DNA of 7,399 bases from positions 1 through 7,399 of the forward strand of contig SOKG01000277.1 of assembly GCA_004376205.1 (NCBI GenBank). Direction: 5' to 3'. Source of the DNA: Dehalococcoidia bacterium (lineage in GTDB: Bacteria; Chloroflexota; Dehalococcoidia; SZUA-161). Below the pieces are notes generated by a model. That model saw only the letters and a list, made by a program, of their open reading frames with translations. It was not told the origin of the DNA and made no database searches. This document shows, piece after piece, positions 1 through 5,492 of this stretch (the first letter of the stretch is position 1; every line of letters begins with the position of its first letter). Made by a program: the position numbers and the translations under genes.

Positions 1-292
1 GCAAGAGATCGCTTAGCCCCTCTTCATTGCGGCTGATCTCGTGGTCCAGAGACTTAATCTGCTCTCCTATATCCCTCATCTCAGCAAGAAGCTCCGCGGG
101 TTTCTCCTTCATCTGGCCGATCTCCTTGCTGGCCTGCCTTCGCCTTGCCCTGAGACTCTCCACCTCCTGGATCAGCCGCCGCCTCCGCTCATCAAGACTG
201 AGTATTTCATCAAGGGCGGTGGCTTCACCGCGCTTGGCCAGGGACTCTTGCACGAGGTCTAGGTTTTGGCGAATGAACTGCAGGCTAAGCAT
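1..292 (-). CDS. serS: Seryl-tRNA synthetase, N-terminal part (cut by window edge)
   Basis: This is the first 97 codons of seryl-tRNA synthetase, which charges tRNA-Ser with serine in the cytoplasm; the rest lies beyond the window. The start MLSLQFIRQNLDLVQESLAK matches the family opening of the form MLDxxFIRxNxxxVxxxLxxRG. After it comes a long, heavily charged stretch (about residues 27-95, rich in R, E, K and Q) that corresponds to the antiparallel coiled-coil arm which reaches the tRNA-Ser variable loop. The catalytic class II domain is not visible. The ATG lies 5 nt after the lysS stop codon, and a purine-rich AAAGAGAAA at the end of lysS can serve as ribosome binding site, so it is probably cotranscribed and translationally coupled with lysS. 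Family identification is firm; only the N-terminal arm can be judged. Confidence 0.93.
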   Translation of the reverse strand, partial: MLSLQFIRQNLDLVQESLAKRGEATALDEILSLDERRRRLIQEVESLRARRRQASKEIGQMKEKPAELLAEMRDIGEQIKSLDHEISRNEEGLSDLL

Positions 293-297
293 GGTCG

Positions 298-1788
298 CTA
301 TTTCTCTTTAGCTCTTAACTGTGGGAACAGGATGACCTCTCTTATCGACTGCCGGTTGGTTAGAACCATCACCAGGCGATCGATGCCTACCCCCAACCCT
401 CCTGTGGGCGGCATGCCGTGCTCCAGGGCAGTGAGGAAATCCTCATCCAGCCTCTCCACCTCCTCGTCCCCCATCAAGCTGCGCAGTTCCTCCTGTTCCT
501 CGAAGCGCTTCCTCTGCTCTACGGGATCATTGAGCTCGGTGAAAGCATTGGCGACCTCCATCCCCCCGATAAAAAACTCGAACCTCTCCACCAGCCGCGG
601 GTCATCGGGCCTGGTCTTTGCCAGTGGAGATGTCTCAACGGGGTAGTCGAGAACGAAGGTGGGCTGAATCAACGTAGGCTCGACAAACGCGGAGAGGAGT
701 TTATCAACCAGCCGACCCCAGCTCATGTTCTCCTCCGCCTCTACGCCCAACCTCATGACCGCCTCTCGCAGGGAGGGCAAATCGCGATATCTCTGGTCAA
801 GGAAATCAAGGCCGCATTTCTCGAGCAGCTCATCCCGAAGATTGACCCTGCGCCAGGGTGGAGAAAGATTGATGGTATGTTCCCCGTAAGAGACTTCATG
901 GCTCCCCAGAACCTCCTGGGCGACATGGTACACCATCTGCTCCACCATTTGCATGACATCGTTGTAGTCGGCGTAAGCCTCATAAGTCTCGAGCATAGTG
1001 AATTCAGGGTTGTGTTTGATAGAGACGCCCTCGTTGCGGAAGATGCGACCGATCTCGTAGACCTTGTCCAGTCCGCCGATGATCAAGCGCTTGAGATACA
1101 GTTCGGTGGCAATGCGCAGGTATAGGTTCTGCTCCAGGGCATGATGATGAGTGGAGAAGGGGCGGGCCATTGCACCAGCGGCTACAGGCAGCAACACAGG
1201 CGTCTCCACCTCAATGAACCCACGCTCATCGAGAAAGCGGCGTATGGCGGCGATCAAGCGGCTGCGTATGACAAAGATATGTCTAGCTTCCTCATTGGAG
1301 ATGAGGTCTAGATGCCTTTGGCGATAGCGCTTCTCCACATCCGTGAGCCCGTGCCATTTCTCAGGCAGCGGCTGAAGCGACTTGGCGAGCATGACGAAAT
1401 CGGAGGCCTCAATAGTAACCTCGCCGCTACGTGTCCTGAAAACCTTGCCACTGACCCCGATGATATCGCCAATGTCGAAGTCATGGAGATATTGATATCT
1501 TTCGTCACCCAGGAGGTTCTTGCGGAAATACGCTTGGATTTTGCCCGAGCTATCTCTGAGATCAAGGAAGGCCGCCTTGCCCATGGCTCGAAGGGCAACG
1601 ATACGGCCCGCAACACGTACTTCAAGCCCTTCGGCGTTACTTCCTTCCTGTTCTTGAAAAAGAGTTGCCGCCTCCTGGGTAGTGTGGGTGAGGCGGTAGC
1701 GGTGGGGATAGGGGTCAATGTTGTGGCTGCGAATCCTGCCAAGCTTGGCCAGGCGTTGCTCGGTTATCGCTTCTTTCCTGTCCGCCAT
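298..1788 (-). CDS. lysS: Lysyl-tRNA synthetase, class II
   Basis: This gene encodes class II lysyl-tRNA synthetase (496 residues, normal bacterial length), which attaches lysine to tRNA-Lys. An N-terminal OB-fold anticodon-binding domain covers about residues 55-140 (VRVAGRIVALRAMGKAAFLDL). The class II catalytic core follows: a motif 1 region near 170-200 (VIRSRLIAAIRRFLDERGF), ARPFSTHHHAL at 208-218, motif 2 with FRNEG at 250-254 and HNPEFT at 259-264, the lysine-site segment ERFEFFIGGMEVANAF at 401-416, and motif 3 GLGVGIDR at 464-471. A histidine stands where the family usually has asparagine in THHNAL, probably a neutral change. The start ATG lies 46 nt downstream of the greA stop with only a weak Shine-Dalgarno (CAGG), which fits readthrough from the greA promoter. 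There is no T-box-like leader. It is the middle gene of greA-lysS-serS. Confidence 0.98.
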   Translation of the reverse strand: MADRKEAITEQRLAKLGRIRSHNIDPYPHRYRLTHTTQEAATLFQEQEGSNAEGLEVRVAGRIVALRAMGKAAFLDLRDSSGKIQAYFRKNLLGDERYQYLHDFDIGDIIGVSGKVFRTRSGEVTIEASDFVMLAKSLQPLPEKWHGLTDVEKRYRQRHLDLISNEEARHIFVIRSRLIAAIRRFLDERGFIEVETPVLLPVAAGAMARPFSTHHHALEQNLYLRIATELYLKRLIIGGLDKVYEIGRIFRNEGVSIKHNPEFTMLETYEAYADYNDVMQMVEQMVYHVAQEVLGSHEVSYGEHTINLSPPWRRVNLRDELLEKCGLDFLDQRYRDLPSLREAVMRLGVEAEENMSWGRLVDKLLSAFVEPTLIQPTFVLDYPVETSPLAKTRPDDPRLVERFEFFIGGMEVANAFTELNDPVEQRKRFEEQEELRSLMGDEEVERLDEDFLTALEHGMPPTGGLGVGIDRLVMVLTNRQSIREVILFPQLRAKEK

Positions 1789-1834
1789 CTCATGAGCCTG
1801 ATTGCAATGGTCAAGGGTTTACCTTTCCTTGCCC

Positions 1835-2305
1835 CTACTCTATTGCGATCACCTTCAGCTTGAGCGTGCCTGCCGGAGCCTGAGCTTCAACCTTATCACC
1901 CACCCGCTTGCCCAGCAAGGCGCTGCCCACCGGTGACTCATTGGAGATCCTCCCCTCGCTGGGACTGGCCTCCACACTGCCAACAATAGTATAGTGTTCC
2001 TCTTCCCCATCTTGGTTGCGAACCCTGACCTTTGAACCAAGCTTAACAAATGACGAGGGAGTTGCCGCCTCCTCAATTAGCGTGGCGTTCTTAATCATGC
2101 CTTCCAGGGTGAGGATCCGTCCCTCGACGAAGGCCTGCTCGTTCTTGGCATCGTCGTACTCAGCATTGTCAACGGTACCACCCAACTCTTTTGCCCTATG
2201 AATCTGCTCAGCAACCTGTGGACGCCGTACAACCTGCAGGTGCTCCAGTTCCGCCTTCAGCTTCTCCAACCCCTCAGGAGTAAGAAAGGTTTCCTTCTGC
2301 GCCAT
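1835..2305 (-). CDS. greA: Transcription elongation factor GreA
   Basis: GreA rescues backtracked RNA polymerase by inserting a coiled coil into the secondary channel and stimulating transcript cleavage. The 156-residue protein has the usual length and architecture: an N-terminal coiled coil (about 1-75, MAQKETFLTPEGLEKLKAEL) and a C-terminal FKBP-like domain (about 84-156, with PVGSALLGKRVGDKVEAQAP). I chose the ATG at 2305 and not an in-frame ATG 15 codons upstream, because a strong AGGAGG-type site sits just before 2305 and the extra residues lie in the structured leader. The coiled-coil tip is unusual. It reads GGTVDNAEY (residues 42-50), where enterobacterial GreA has GDLxENAEY, so the two acidic tip residues (D41 and E44 in E. 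coli) become glycine and aspartate. It is the first gene of the greA-lysS-serS operon and may be controlled by a leader hairpin. Confidence 0.96.
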   Translation of the reverse strand: MAQKETFLTPEGLEKLKAELEHLQVVRRPQVAEQIHRAKELGGTVDNAEYDDAKNEQAFVEGRILTLEGMIKNATLIEEAATPSSFVKLGSKVRVRNQDGEEEHYTIVGSVEASPSEGRISNESPVGSALLGKRVGDKVEAQAPAGTLKLKVIAIE

Positions 2306-2307
2306 CT

Positions 2308-2320
2308 CCCTCCTCCTCCT
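2308..2320 (-). promoter_or_regulatory. greA ribosome binding site made of tandem GGA units
   Basis: Reading on the minus strand, AGGAGGAGGAGGG ends two bases before the greA ATG. It holds overlapping copies of AGGAGG and fixes the start at 2305, since the earlier in-frame ATG has no comparable site. The (CCT)n run is a short simple repeat, so slippage could change the number of SD copies without touching the coding frame. Confidence 0.8.
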
Positions 2321-2327
2321 ACCAACT

Positions 2328-2370
2328 AAAAAAGACCGAGAGCCAGCCAACGCTTGGTCACCTGCTCTCG
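2328..2370 (-). terminator. Leader hairpin plus T-tract, candidate attenuator of greA
   Basis: On the minus strand a stem forms between CGAGAGC (2370-2364) and GCTCTCG (2343-2337). It is extended by AG/CT across one bulged base to 9 bp, with a small inner hairpin CCAA-GCG-TTGG (2357-2347). Three nucleotides after the stem come six Ts (2333-2328). It starts about 8 nt after the predicted transcription start and ends before the greA Shine-Dalgarno. A terminator here can only act on transcripts from the greA promoter itself, since the gene beyond that promoter is divergent. The structure is seen in the sequence; attenuation is inferred. E. coli greA is known to have early leader termination giving short GraL RNAs, which is an analogous layout. 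Confidence 0.6.
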
Positions 2371-2384
2371 ATTACTAGTCGCCT

Positions 2385-2413
2385 ATTATAACGCAATTTC
2401 CCCCAATTGTAAA
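2385..2413 (-). promoter_or_regulatory. Sigma70-type promoter of greA-lysS-serS
   Basis: The minus strand reads TTTACA (2413-2408), a 17-nt spacer, then TATAAT (2390-2385): a perfect -10 and five of six -35 bases. The expected transcription start is near 2378, giving a leader of about 70 nt that contains the hairpin. Its -35 edge lies about 20 bp from the -35 of the divergent nitroreductase promoter. Confidence 0.82.
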
Positions 2414-2434
2414 GAGCCCCTGTTGATGCTCTCC

Positions 2435-2463
2435 TTGACACATGTACTCAAGTAAGGCACAAT
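2435..2463 (+). promoter_or_regulatory. Sigma70-type promoter of the nitroreductase gene
   Basis: A perfect -35 TTGACA (2435-2440) is followed by a 17-nt spacer and CACAAT (2458-2463), which matches four of six -10 consensus bases. The start site would be near 2470, about 54 nt before the nitroreductase ATG. It is divergent from the greA promoter in the same intergenic region. Confidence 0.65.
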
Positions 2464-2523
2464 ATGAGCTTGCGGGTATCGTGAAGCGAAGCAATTGGCA
2501 GCGACGGTAGTGAAGGAGCGGCG

Positions 2524-3093
2524 ATGGAAGTGATGCAGGCCATAAAGGGAAGAAGAAGTATTCGCAAATATAAGCCTGACCCGGTAAGTGACGAAGCTAT
2601 TGATACGGTCTTAGATGCCGCCAGATGGGCTCCATCTTGGGCAAACACCCAGTGCTGGAGGTTTGTCGTAGTGCGCGACCCTGAAATCAGATCGAAACTG
2701 GCAGGTGCTCTAAGAGCCACAAGCCCTGGCAAAGAGAATCGAGCGGCTGCTGCTATAAGGAGTGCCCCTGTTGTTATCGTGGCCTGCGCCGAACTCGGCA
2801 GGTCGGGCTTTTACAAAGGGGAGCAAGCGACGGACAAGGGCGACTGGTTCATGTTTGATGTAGCGTTAGCAATGCAGAACTTGACGCTGGCAGCCCATGG
2901 CATAGGCCTGGGCACGGTACACGTGGGCCTATTCGAGGCCAAAGAGGTCGCCAAGGTCCTGGATGTCCCCGCAAATGTTGCAGTTGTAGAGATGACCCCC
3001 TTGGGCTATCCCGACGAGGAGCCAGCAGCGCCTGGCAGGAAAGAGCTCGCTGAGATCGTATTCCAGGGGAATTATGACAGCAGACAGTTGTAA
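2524..3093 (+). CDS. Nitroreductase-family FMN oxidoreductase
   Basis: This 189-residue protein belongs to the nitroreductase fold family: homodimeric, FMN-dependent NAD(P)H oxidoreductases. Visible hallmarks are the N-terminal FMN-phosphate motif RRSIRKY (10-16), APSWANTQCWRFVVV (36-50) typical of the APSxxNxQPW segment, GIGLGTVHVG (126-135), and a C-terminal LGYPDEEPAAPGRKELAEIV (160-179). The length is that of the short, single-domain subgroup. The natural substrate cannot be read from sequence: members reduce nitroaromatics, quinones or flavins, and some act in cobamide or iodotyrosine chemistry. The ATG at 2524 is preceded by GGAG at a suitable distance and by its own TTGACA promoter. 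The small ribosomal-protein gene begins 42 nt after its stop on the same strand, so they may share a transcript, although the functions look unrelated. Confidence 0.93.
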   Translation: MEVMQAIKGRRSIRKYKPDPVSDEAIDTVLDAARWAPSWANTQCWRFVVVRDPEIRSKLAGALRATSPGKENRAAAAIRSAPVVIVACAELGRSGFYKGEQATDKGDWFMFDVALAMQNLTLAAHGIGLGTVHVGLFEAKEVAKVLDVPANVAVVEMTPLGYPDEEPAAPGRKELAEIVFQGNYDSRQL

Positions 3094-3135
3094 AGAGGCG
3101 AGAGGAGAGGATATAGGTAATGACAGAGGTAGGTT

Positions 3136-3228
3136 ATGAGTTCGGTTGTTAAGAAGCGGCGTAAGAAGATGAGCAAGCACAAACACCGCAAGATGTTGAA
3201 AAAGACTAGGTGGCAGAGACGGCATTGA
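3136..3228 (+). CDS. bS22/mS38-type small ribosomal protein (AURKAIP1/COX24 domain)
   Basis: This gene encodes a 30-residue, extremely basic protein, easily missed because of its size. Residues 1-20 read MSSVVKKRRKKMSKHKHRKM and the rest is LKKTRWQRRH. It is nearly superimposable on the actinobacterial small-subunit protein bS22, which begins SVIKKRRKRMxKKKHRKLL and ends RTRVQRR, and it carries the core of the AURKAIP1/COX24 domain found at the C-terminus of mitochondrial mS38. Such proteins bind deep in 16S rRNA near the decoding region. About 17 of 30 residues are K, R or H, and there is no acidic residue. Start choice: AGAGGTAGG lies just upstream, and the in-frame codon two before the ATG is a TAG stop. 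The next gene, holB, begins 53 nt later. The family call rests on remembered sequence patterns; the coding nature is well supported by that match. Confidence 0.85.
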   Translation: MSSVVKKRRKKMSKHKHRKMLKKTRWQRRH

Positions 3229-3281
3229 TGTATGCGAAGAGGGTCAAGAAGCTGTTACCGGGTTAACAAGGGCTATGTGGG

Positions 3282-4322
3282 ATGTGGAATGTTATCGGTC
3301 AGCCTGGGGCTGTAGAGTTGTTGAGGCACAGCCTTGAGAGTGATCGTCTCGCTCATGCCTACCTATTTGTGGGACAGCCCCACGTGGGCAAGACAACTCT
3401 AGCTACACATCTGGCGCAGGCGCTAAACTGTGAGCAGGAGATGCCACCCTGTGGACTCTGCACCTCTTGTCTCCGTATCGCAGCAGGGAAGCATGCCGAT
3501 GTTCAGACAATCAGGCGCCTGCCCGATACTAGCTCCGGCGAAGGCGTCCCCAAGAAAGAGATCGCCATTGGACAGATAAGAGAGCTGCAACAGGCTGCCG
3601 GACTGCAACCCTATGAGGGCAGGCACCGTGTCTTCATCATCGATGGTGCCGAACACCTGAACCAAGAATCGGCCAATTGCCTGCTGAAAACACTGGAGGA
3701 GCCGCCCGCCAAGGTTCTCATCATCCTGCTTACAGTCAATGATGCCAGGTTGTTGCCCACGATCGTTTCTAGATGCCAGCGGGTGGAGCTCCTTCCAGTC
3801 CCTGCCCAAATCATAGAACAGGAGTTGATCGAACACTGGCAAGTAGAACCTGATAAAGCCAGAGTCTTGAGCAGGCTCTGCCGCGGGGGCATTGGCTGGG
3901 CAGTTTCCGCCTTACTCGATGATAAGCCTCTCCAAGAACGCTCTCTGAGGCTAGCTGAACTTCAAGGTCTTGCTACTGCCAGCCTTGAGCAGCGGTTCGA
4001 CTTTGCTGCCAGGTTGGCAGCCCAATTCAATAAGAGCCGTGACTCGGTCGAGGAAATACTCAGACTATGGCTGGAGTGGTGGCGAGACCTACTACTGGTC
4101 AAGGAAGGATGCGCTGAGTTCATCACAAACGTCGATCAGGATGTAGCACTCAATCAAGAGTCAAAGGACTACAGCCTGACCGAGATCAGGTACTTCATCG
4201 AAGCTGTTCGAGCAGCTTTGGAGCAACTAGAGCAGAACGCAAATCCACGCCTTGTGTTGGAAGTCTTGATGCTGAGCATCCCCAATAGAGAAGAGGAAAG
4301 GACAAAGCGCCCCAGCGCTTAG
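3282..4322 (+). CDS. holB: DNA polymerase III subunit delta prime
   Basis: Delta prime is the fixed subunit of the clamp loader, which places the beta sliding clamp on DNA. The 346-residue protein has an AAA+ core: Walker A GQPHVGKTT (31-39), a zinc module with Cys50, Cys57, Cys60 and Cys63, a degenerate Walker B RVFIIDGAEHLN (116-127, DGAE in place of DEAD), LLKTLEEPP (134-142), and the SRC arginine-finger motif (163-165). A C-terminal helical collar domain follows, ending with the NPRLVLEVLML segment shared with DnaX. Its size and single AAA+ module favour HolB over the longer DnaX. Unlike E. coli delta prime, it keeps an intact P-loop, as many bacteria do. Start: ATG at 3282 with AAGGG 9 nt upstream; MWNVIGQ is the typical opening. 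ricT follows after 10 nt, a conserved adjacency. Confidence 0.95.
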   Translation: MWNVIGQPGAVELLRHSLESDRLAHAYLFVGQPHVGKTTLATHLAQALNCEQEMPPCGLCTSCLRIAAGKHADVQTIRRLPDTSSGEGVPKKEIAIGQIRELQQAAGLQPYEGRHRVFIIDGAEHLNQESANCLLKTLEEPPAKVLIILLTVNDARLLPTIVSRCQRVELLPVPAQIIEQELIEHWQVEPDKARVLSRLCRGGIGWAVSALLDDKPLQERSLRLAELQGLATASLEQRFDFAARLAAQFNKSRDSVEEILRLWLEWWRDLLLVKEGCAEFITNVDQDVALNQESKDYSLTEIRYFIEAVRAALEQLEQNANPRLVLEVLMLSIPNREEERTKRPSA

Positions 4323-4332
4323 GTTTGCCGAG

Positions 4333-5148
4333 ATGACTGAGATCGTAGGCGTTCGCTTCAAGAGAGCGGCACAGATATACTACTTCGACCCCTCAGGTAT
4401 CGAGCTTGAGATCGGTGATGACGTAGTTGTCGAGACCGCTCGTGGTCTGGCAATGGGTAAGGTCGTGGTCACCCCGAAGGAGGTCTCTCCCAGTGAGGTG
4501 GGCGAACCTTTGAAGGCCGTCCTGCGTCAAGCGCAGCCCGATGACCTGGAGCAAGCGGAGGAAATGAAGGATAAGGAGAGTAAGGCATTAGCCAAGTGCG
4601 AGGAGCTAGTGGCAAAATTCCAACTCCCTATGAAACCTCTAGCCGCAGAGTACAACCTGGACGGCAGTCACCTTACCATCTCCTTCAAGGCCGAAAAAAG
4701 GGTTGACTTCCGTACCTTGCTGCGTGAGCTCTCCACCTCCCTAAAAACACGCGTCGAACTACGCCAAGTAGGTGCTCGCGATGCTGCCAAGCTGGTTGGC
4801 GGCATGGGCAGATGCGGCTGCCCCCTATGTTGCGCAGGCCACTTGTCCAAGTTCGAACCCATTTCTATGAGAATGGCCAGACAGCAGGATCTGCCCCTGA
4901 ACCCGGCAAATATCTCCGGTGTCTGCGGTCGCCTGCTCTGCTGCCTGGCTTATGAGAATGAGCAATACCGCATTATGAAGCAGAAGCTGCCCACGCTGGG
5001 GAAACACGTCACCACAAACGTCGGTGAGGCTAAGGTGATCGGATGTAACCCGCTCAAGGAGACTGTTATTGTCCAGCTCGAGAGCGAAGCAACTATGGAA
5101 CTGCCTCTCTCCCAGATCGAACCCCTTAGCAACGATAGGCCACAATAG
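4333..5148 (+). CDS. ricT: RicT/YaaT-like PSP1 domain iron-sulfur protein
   Basis: This 271-residue protein is a PSP1 C-terminal domain protein of the RicT (YaaT) family. In Bacillus subtilis, RicT works with RicA and RicF in a [4Fe-4S]-containing complex that affects RNase Y-dependent mRNA maturation. The N-terminus (MTEIVGVRFKRAAQIYYFDP) and LEIGDDVVVETARGLAMGKV (25-44) are the usual PSP1 opening. Two cysteine clusters are present: RCGCPLCC (160-167) and GVCGRLLCCLAYE (197-209), joined by PISMRMARQQDLPLNPANIS. The first cluster normally reads CGRPLCC; here arginine is replaced by an extra cysteine (Cys163), so seven cysteines lie in the two clusters. A C-terminal beta-rich tail (223-265) follows. 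It starts 10 nt after holB, as in Firmicutes, and is almost certainly cotranscribed. The function in this organism is inferred, since RicA and RicF partners are not in the window. Confidence 0.9.
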   Translation: MTEIVGVRFKRAAQIYYFDPSGIELEIGDDVVVETARGLAMGKVVVTPKEVSPSEVGEPLKAVLRQAQPDDLEQAEEMKDKESKALAKCEELVAKFQLPMKPLAAEYNLDGSHLTISFKAEKRVDFRTLLRELSTSLKTRVELRQVGARDAAKLVGGMGRCGCPLCCAGHLSKFEPISMRMARQQDLPLNPANISGVCGRLLCCLAYENEQYRIMKQKLPTLGKHVTTNVGEAKVIGCNPLKETVIVQLESEATMELPLSQIEPLSNDRPQ

Positions 5149-5161
5149 ACAACATTTTCAC

Positions 5162-5179
5162 CCTTTTGGACGCAAAAGG
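5162..5179 (+). terminator. Short hairpin after ricT, weak terminator candidate
   Basis: CCTTTTG (5162-5168), loop GACG, and CAAAAGG (5173-5179) form a perfect 7-bp stem 13 nt after the ricT stop. The sequence after it (CCCCTAAAG) lacks a T-tract, so it is not a classical intrinsic terminator. It may be a pause or processing site, or a weak terminator between holB-ricT and the downstream promoter. Confidence 0.35.
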
Positions 5180-5190
5180 CCCCTAAAGTA

Positions 5191-5219
5191 TTGCGCTGCC
5201 ATGTAAGATGTGTTATGCT
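5191..5219 (+). promoter_or_regulatory. Candidate promoter upstream of the HTH gene
   Basis: TTGCGC (5191-5196), a 17-nt spacer and TATGCT (5214-5219) match three of six and four of six sigma70 consensus bases at ideal spacing. The start site would be near 5226, just before a 7-bp hairpin (5228-5245), leaving a structured leader of about 47 nt before the HTH start codon. Moderate support only. Confidence 0.45.
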
Positions 5220-5247
5220 TTGCCACGCTGGCCTTCTCAGGTCAGTG

Positions 5248-5272
5248 AAAGGGGTGATGTGGACTCCACACT
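5248..5272 (+). promoter_or_regulatory. Strong SD separated from the HTH start by a palindrome
   Basis: AAAGGGGTGAT (5248-5258) matches nine of eleven bases of the ideal AAGGAGGTGAT, but the ATG at 5273 lies 14 nt further on, longer than normal. The gap is almost filled by an 11-bp perfect inverted repeat, GTGGA-C-TCCAC (5259-5269). As RNA it can fold as GTGG-ACT-CCAC and bring the SD within a few nucleotides of the start. As DNA it could be a small operator. Both readings are inference. Confidence 0.45.
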
Positions 5273-5464
5273 ATGGAAACTGAGTTATTGTCCCTGGATG
5301 ATATAACCAGGATACTTAGGATCAGTAGGGTCACTGCGCAAAGGTGGTGCCGCGACCGAAGGCTTCCTGCGGCAAAGATCGGCAAGTCGTACCGTATCAG
5401 GAGAGAGGATCTGGACAGGTGGTACGAGGGGAAGCTTTTGGATCATACAATGGCTGAGCACTAG
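5273..5464 (+). CDS. Excisionase-type (MerR-like) helix-turn-helix DNA-binding protein
   Basis: This is a 63-residue protein made of almost nothing but a MerR-type winged helix-turn-helix of the excisionase/HTH_17 family (about residues 5-51). LLSLDDITRILRISRVTAQRW (5-25) gives the helix-turn-helix, RRLPAAKIGKSYRIRREDLD (29-48) gives the wing, and RWYEGK follows. The 12-residue tail has no recognisable domain, so it lacks an effector or dimerisation module of true MerR regulators. There is no integrase, att site or phage gene nearby, so a role as a phage excisionase is unlikely; a small transcriptional regulator is more plausible. In-frame TGA at 5255-5257 rules out a longer form. The gene sits between a candidate promoter and the speD-agmatinase pair, with an intrinsic terminator in between, so control of itself or of polyamine genes is a reasonable guess. 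Confidence 0.8.
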   Translation: METELLSLDDITRILRISRVTAQRWCRDRRLPAAKIGKSYRIRREDLDRWYEGKLLDHTMAEH

Positions 5465-5477
5465 GCTCCTTGAGCCT
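5463..5477 (+). other. Small hairpin at the end of the HTH gene
   Basis: AGGCTC (5463-5468), loop CTT, GAGCCT (5472-5477) form a perfect 6-bp stem overlapping the HTH stop codon. No T-tract follows. It stands 15 nt before the terminator arm, so the two form a tandem hairpin element in the region leading to speD. Confidence 0.45.
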
Positions 5478-5492
5478 GTAGCAGGTTCAATT

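Noticed and set aside
418..1125. Long plus-strand ORF of 235 codons opposite lysS
   Set aside because: It lies fully antisense to a well-supported lysS, shows no recognisable domain and has the composition of a complement-strand shadow.
2306..2350. GreA start 15 codons upstream (MAGSRSFLVG...)
   Set aside because: The extension lies in the hairpin and T-tract region and has no SD, whereas the ATG at 2305 has a strong SD and gives the normal GreA N-terminus.
3088..3117. TTGTAA, 18 nt, TATAGG as a promoter for the small ribosomal gene
   Set aside because: Only four of six bases match in each box, and the -35 overlaps the nitroreductase stop. The gene can be read from the nitroreductase promoter, so the evidence is too weak to list.
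5257..5283. Leader peptide MWTPHYGN overlapping the HTH gene start
   Set aside because: Its ATG sits only two bases from the SD core, too close for efficient initiation, and nothing in the eight residues suggests a regulatory leader.
5273..5464. HTH protein as a phage excisionase marking an integrated element
   Set aside because: No integrase, direct-repeat att sites, tRNA target or phage genes are visible, and the flanking genes are housekeeping-type.
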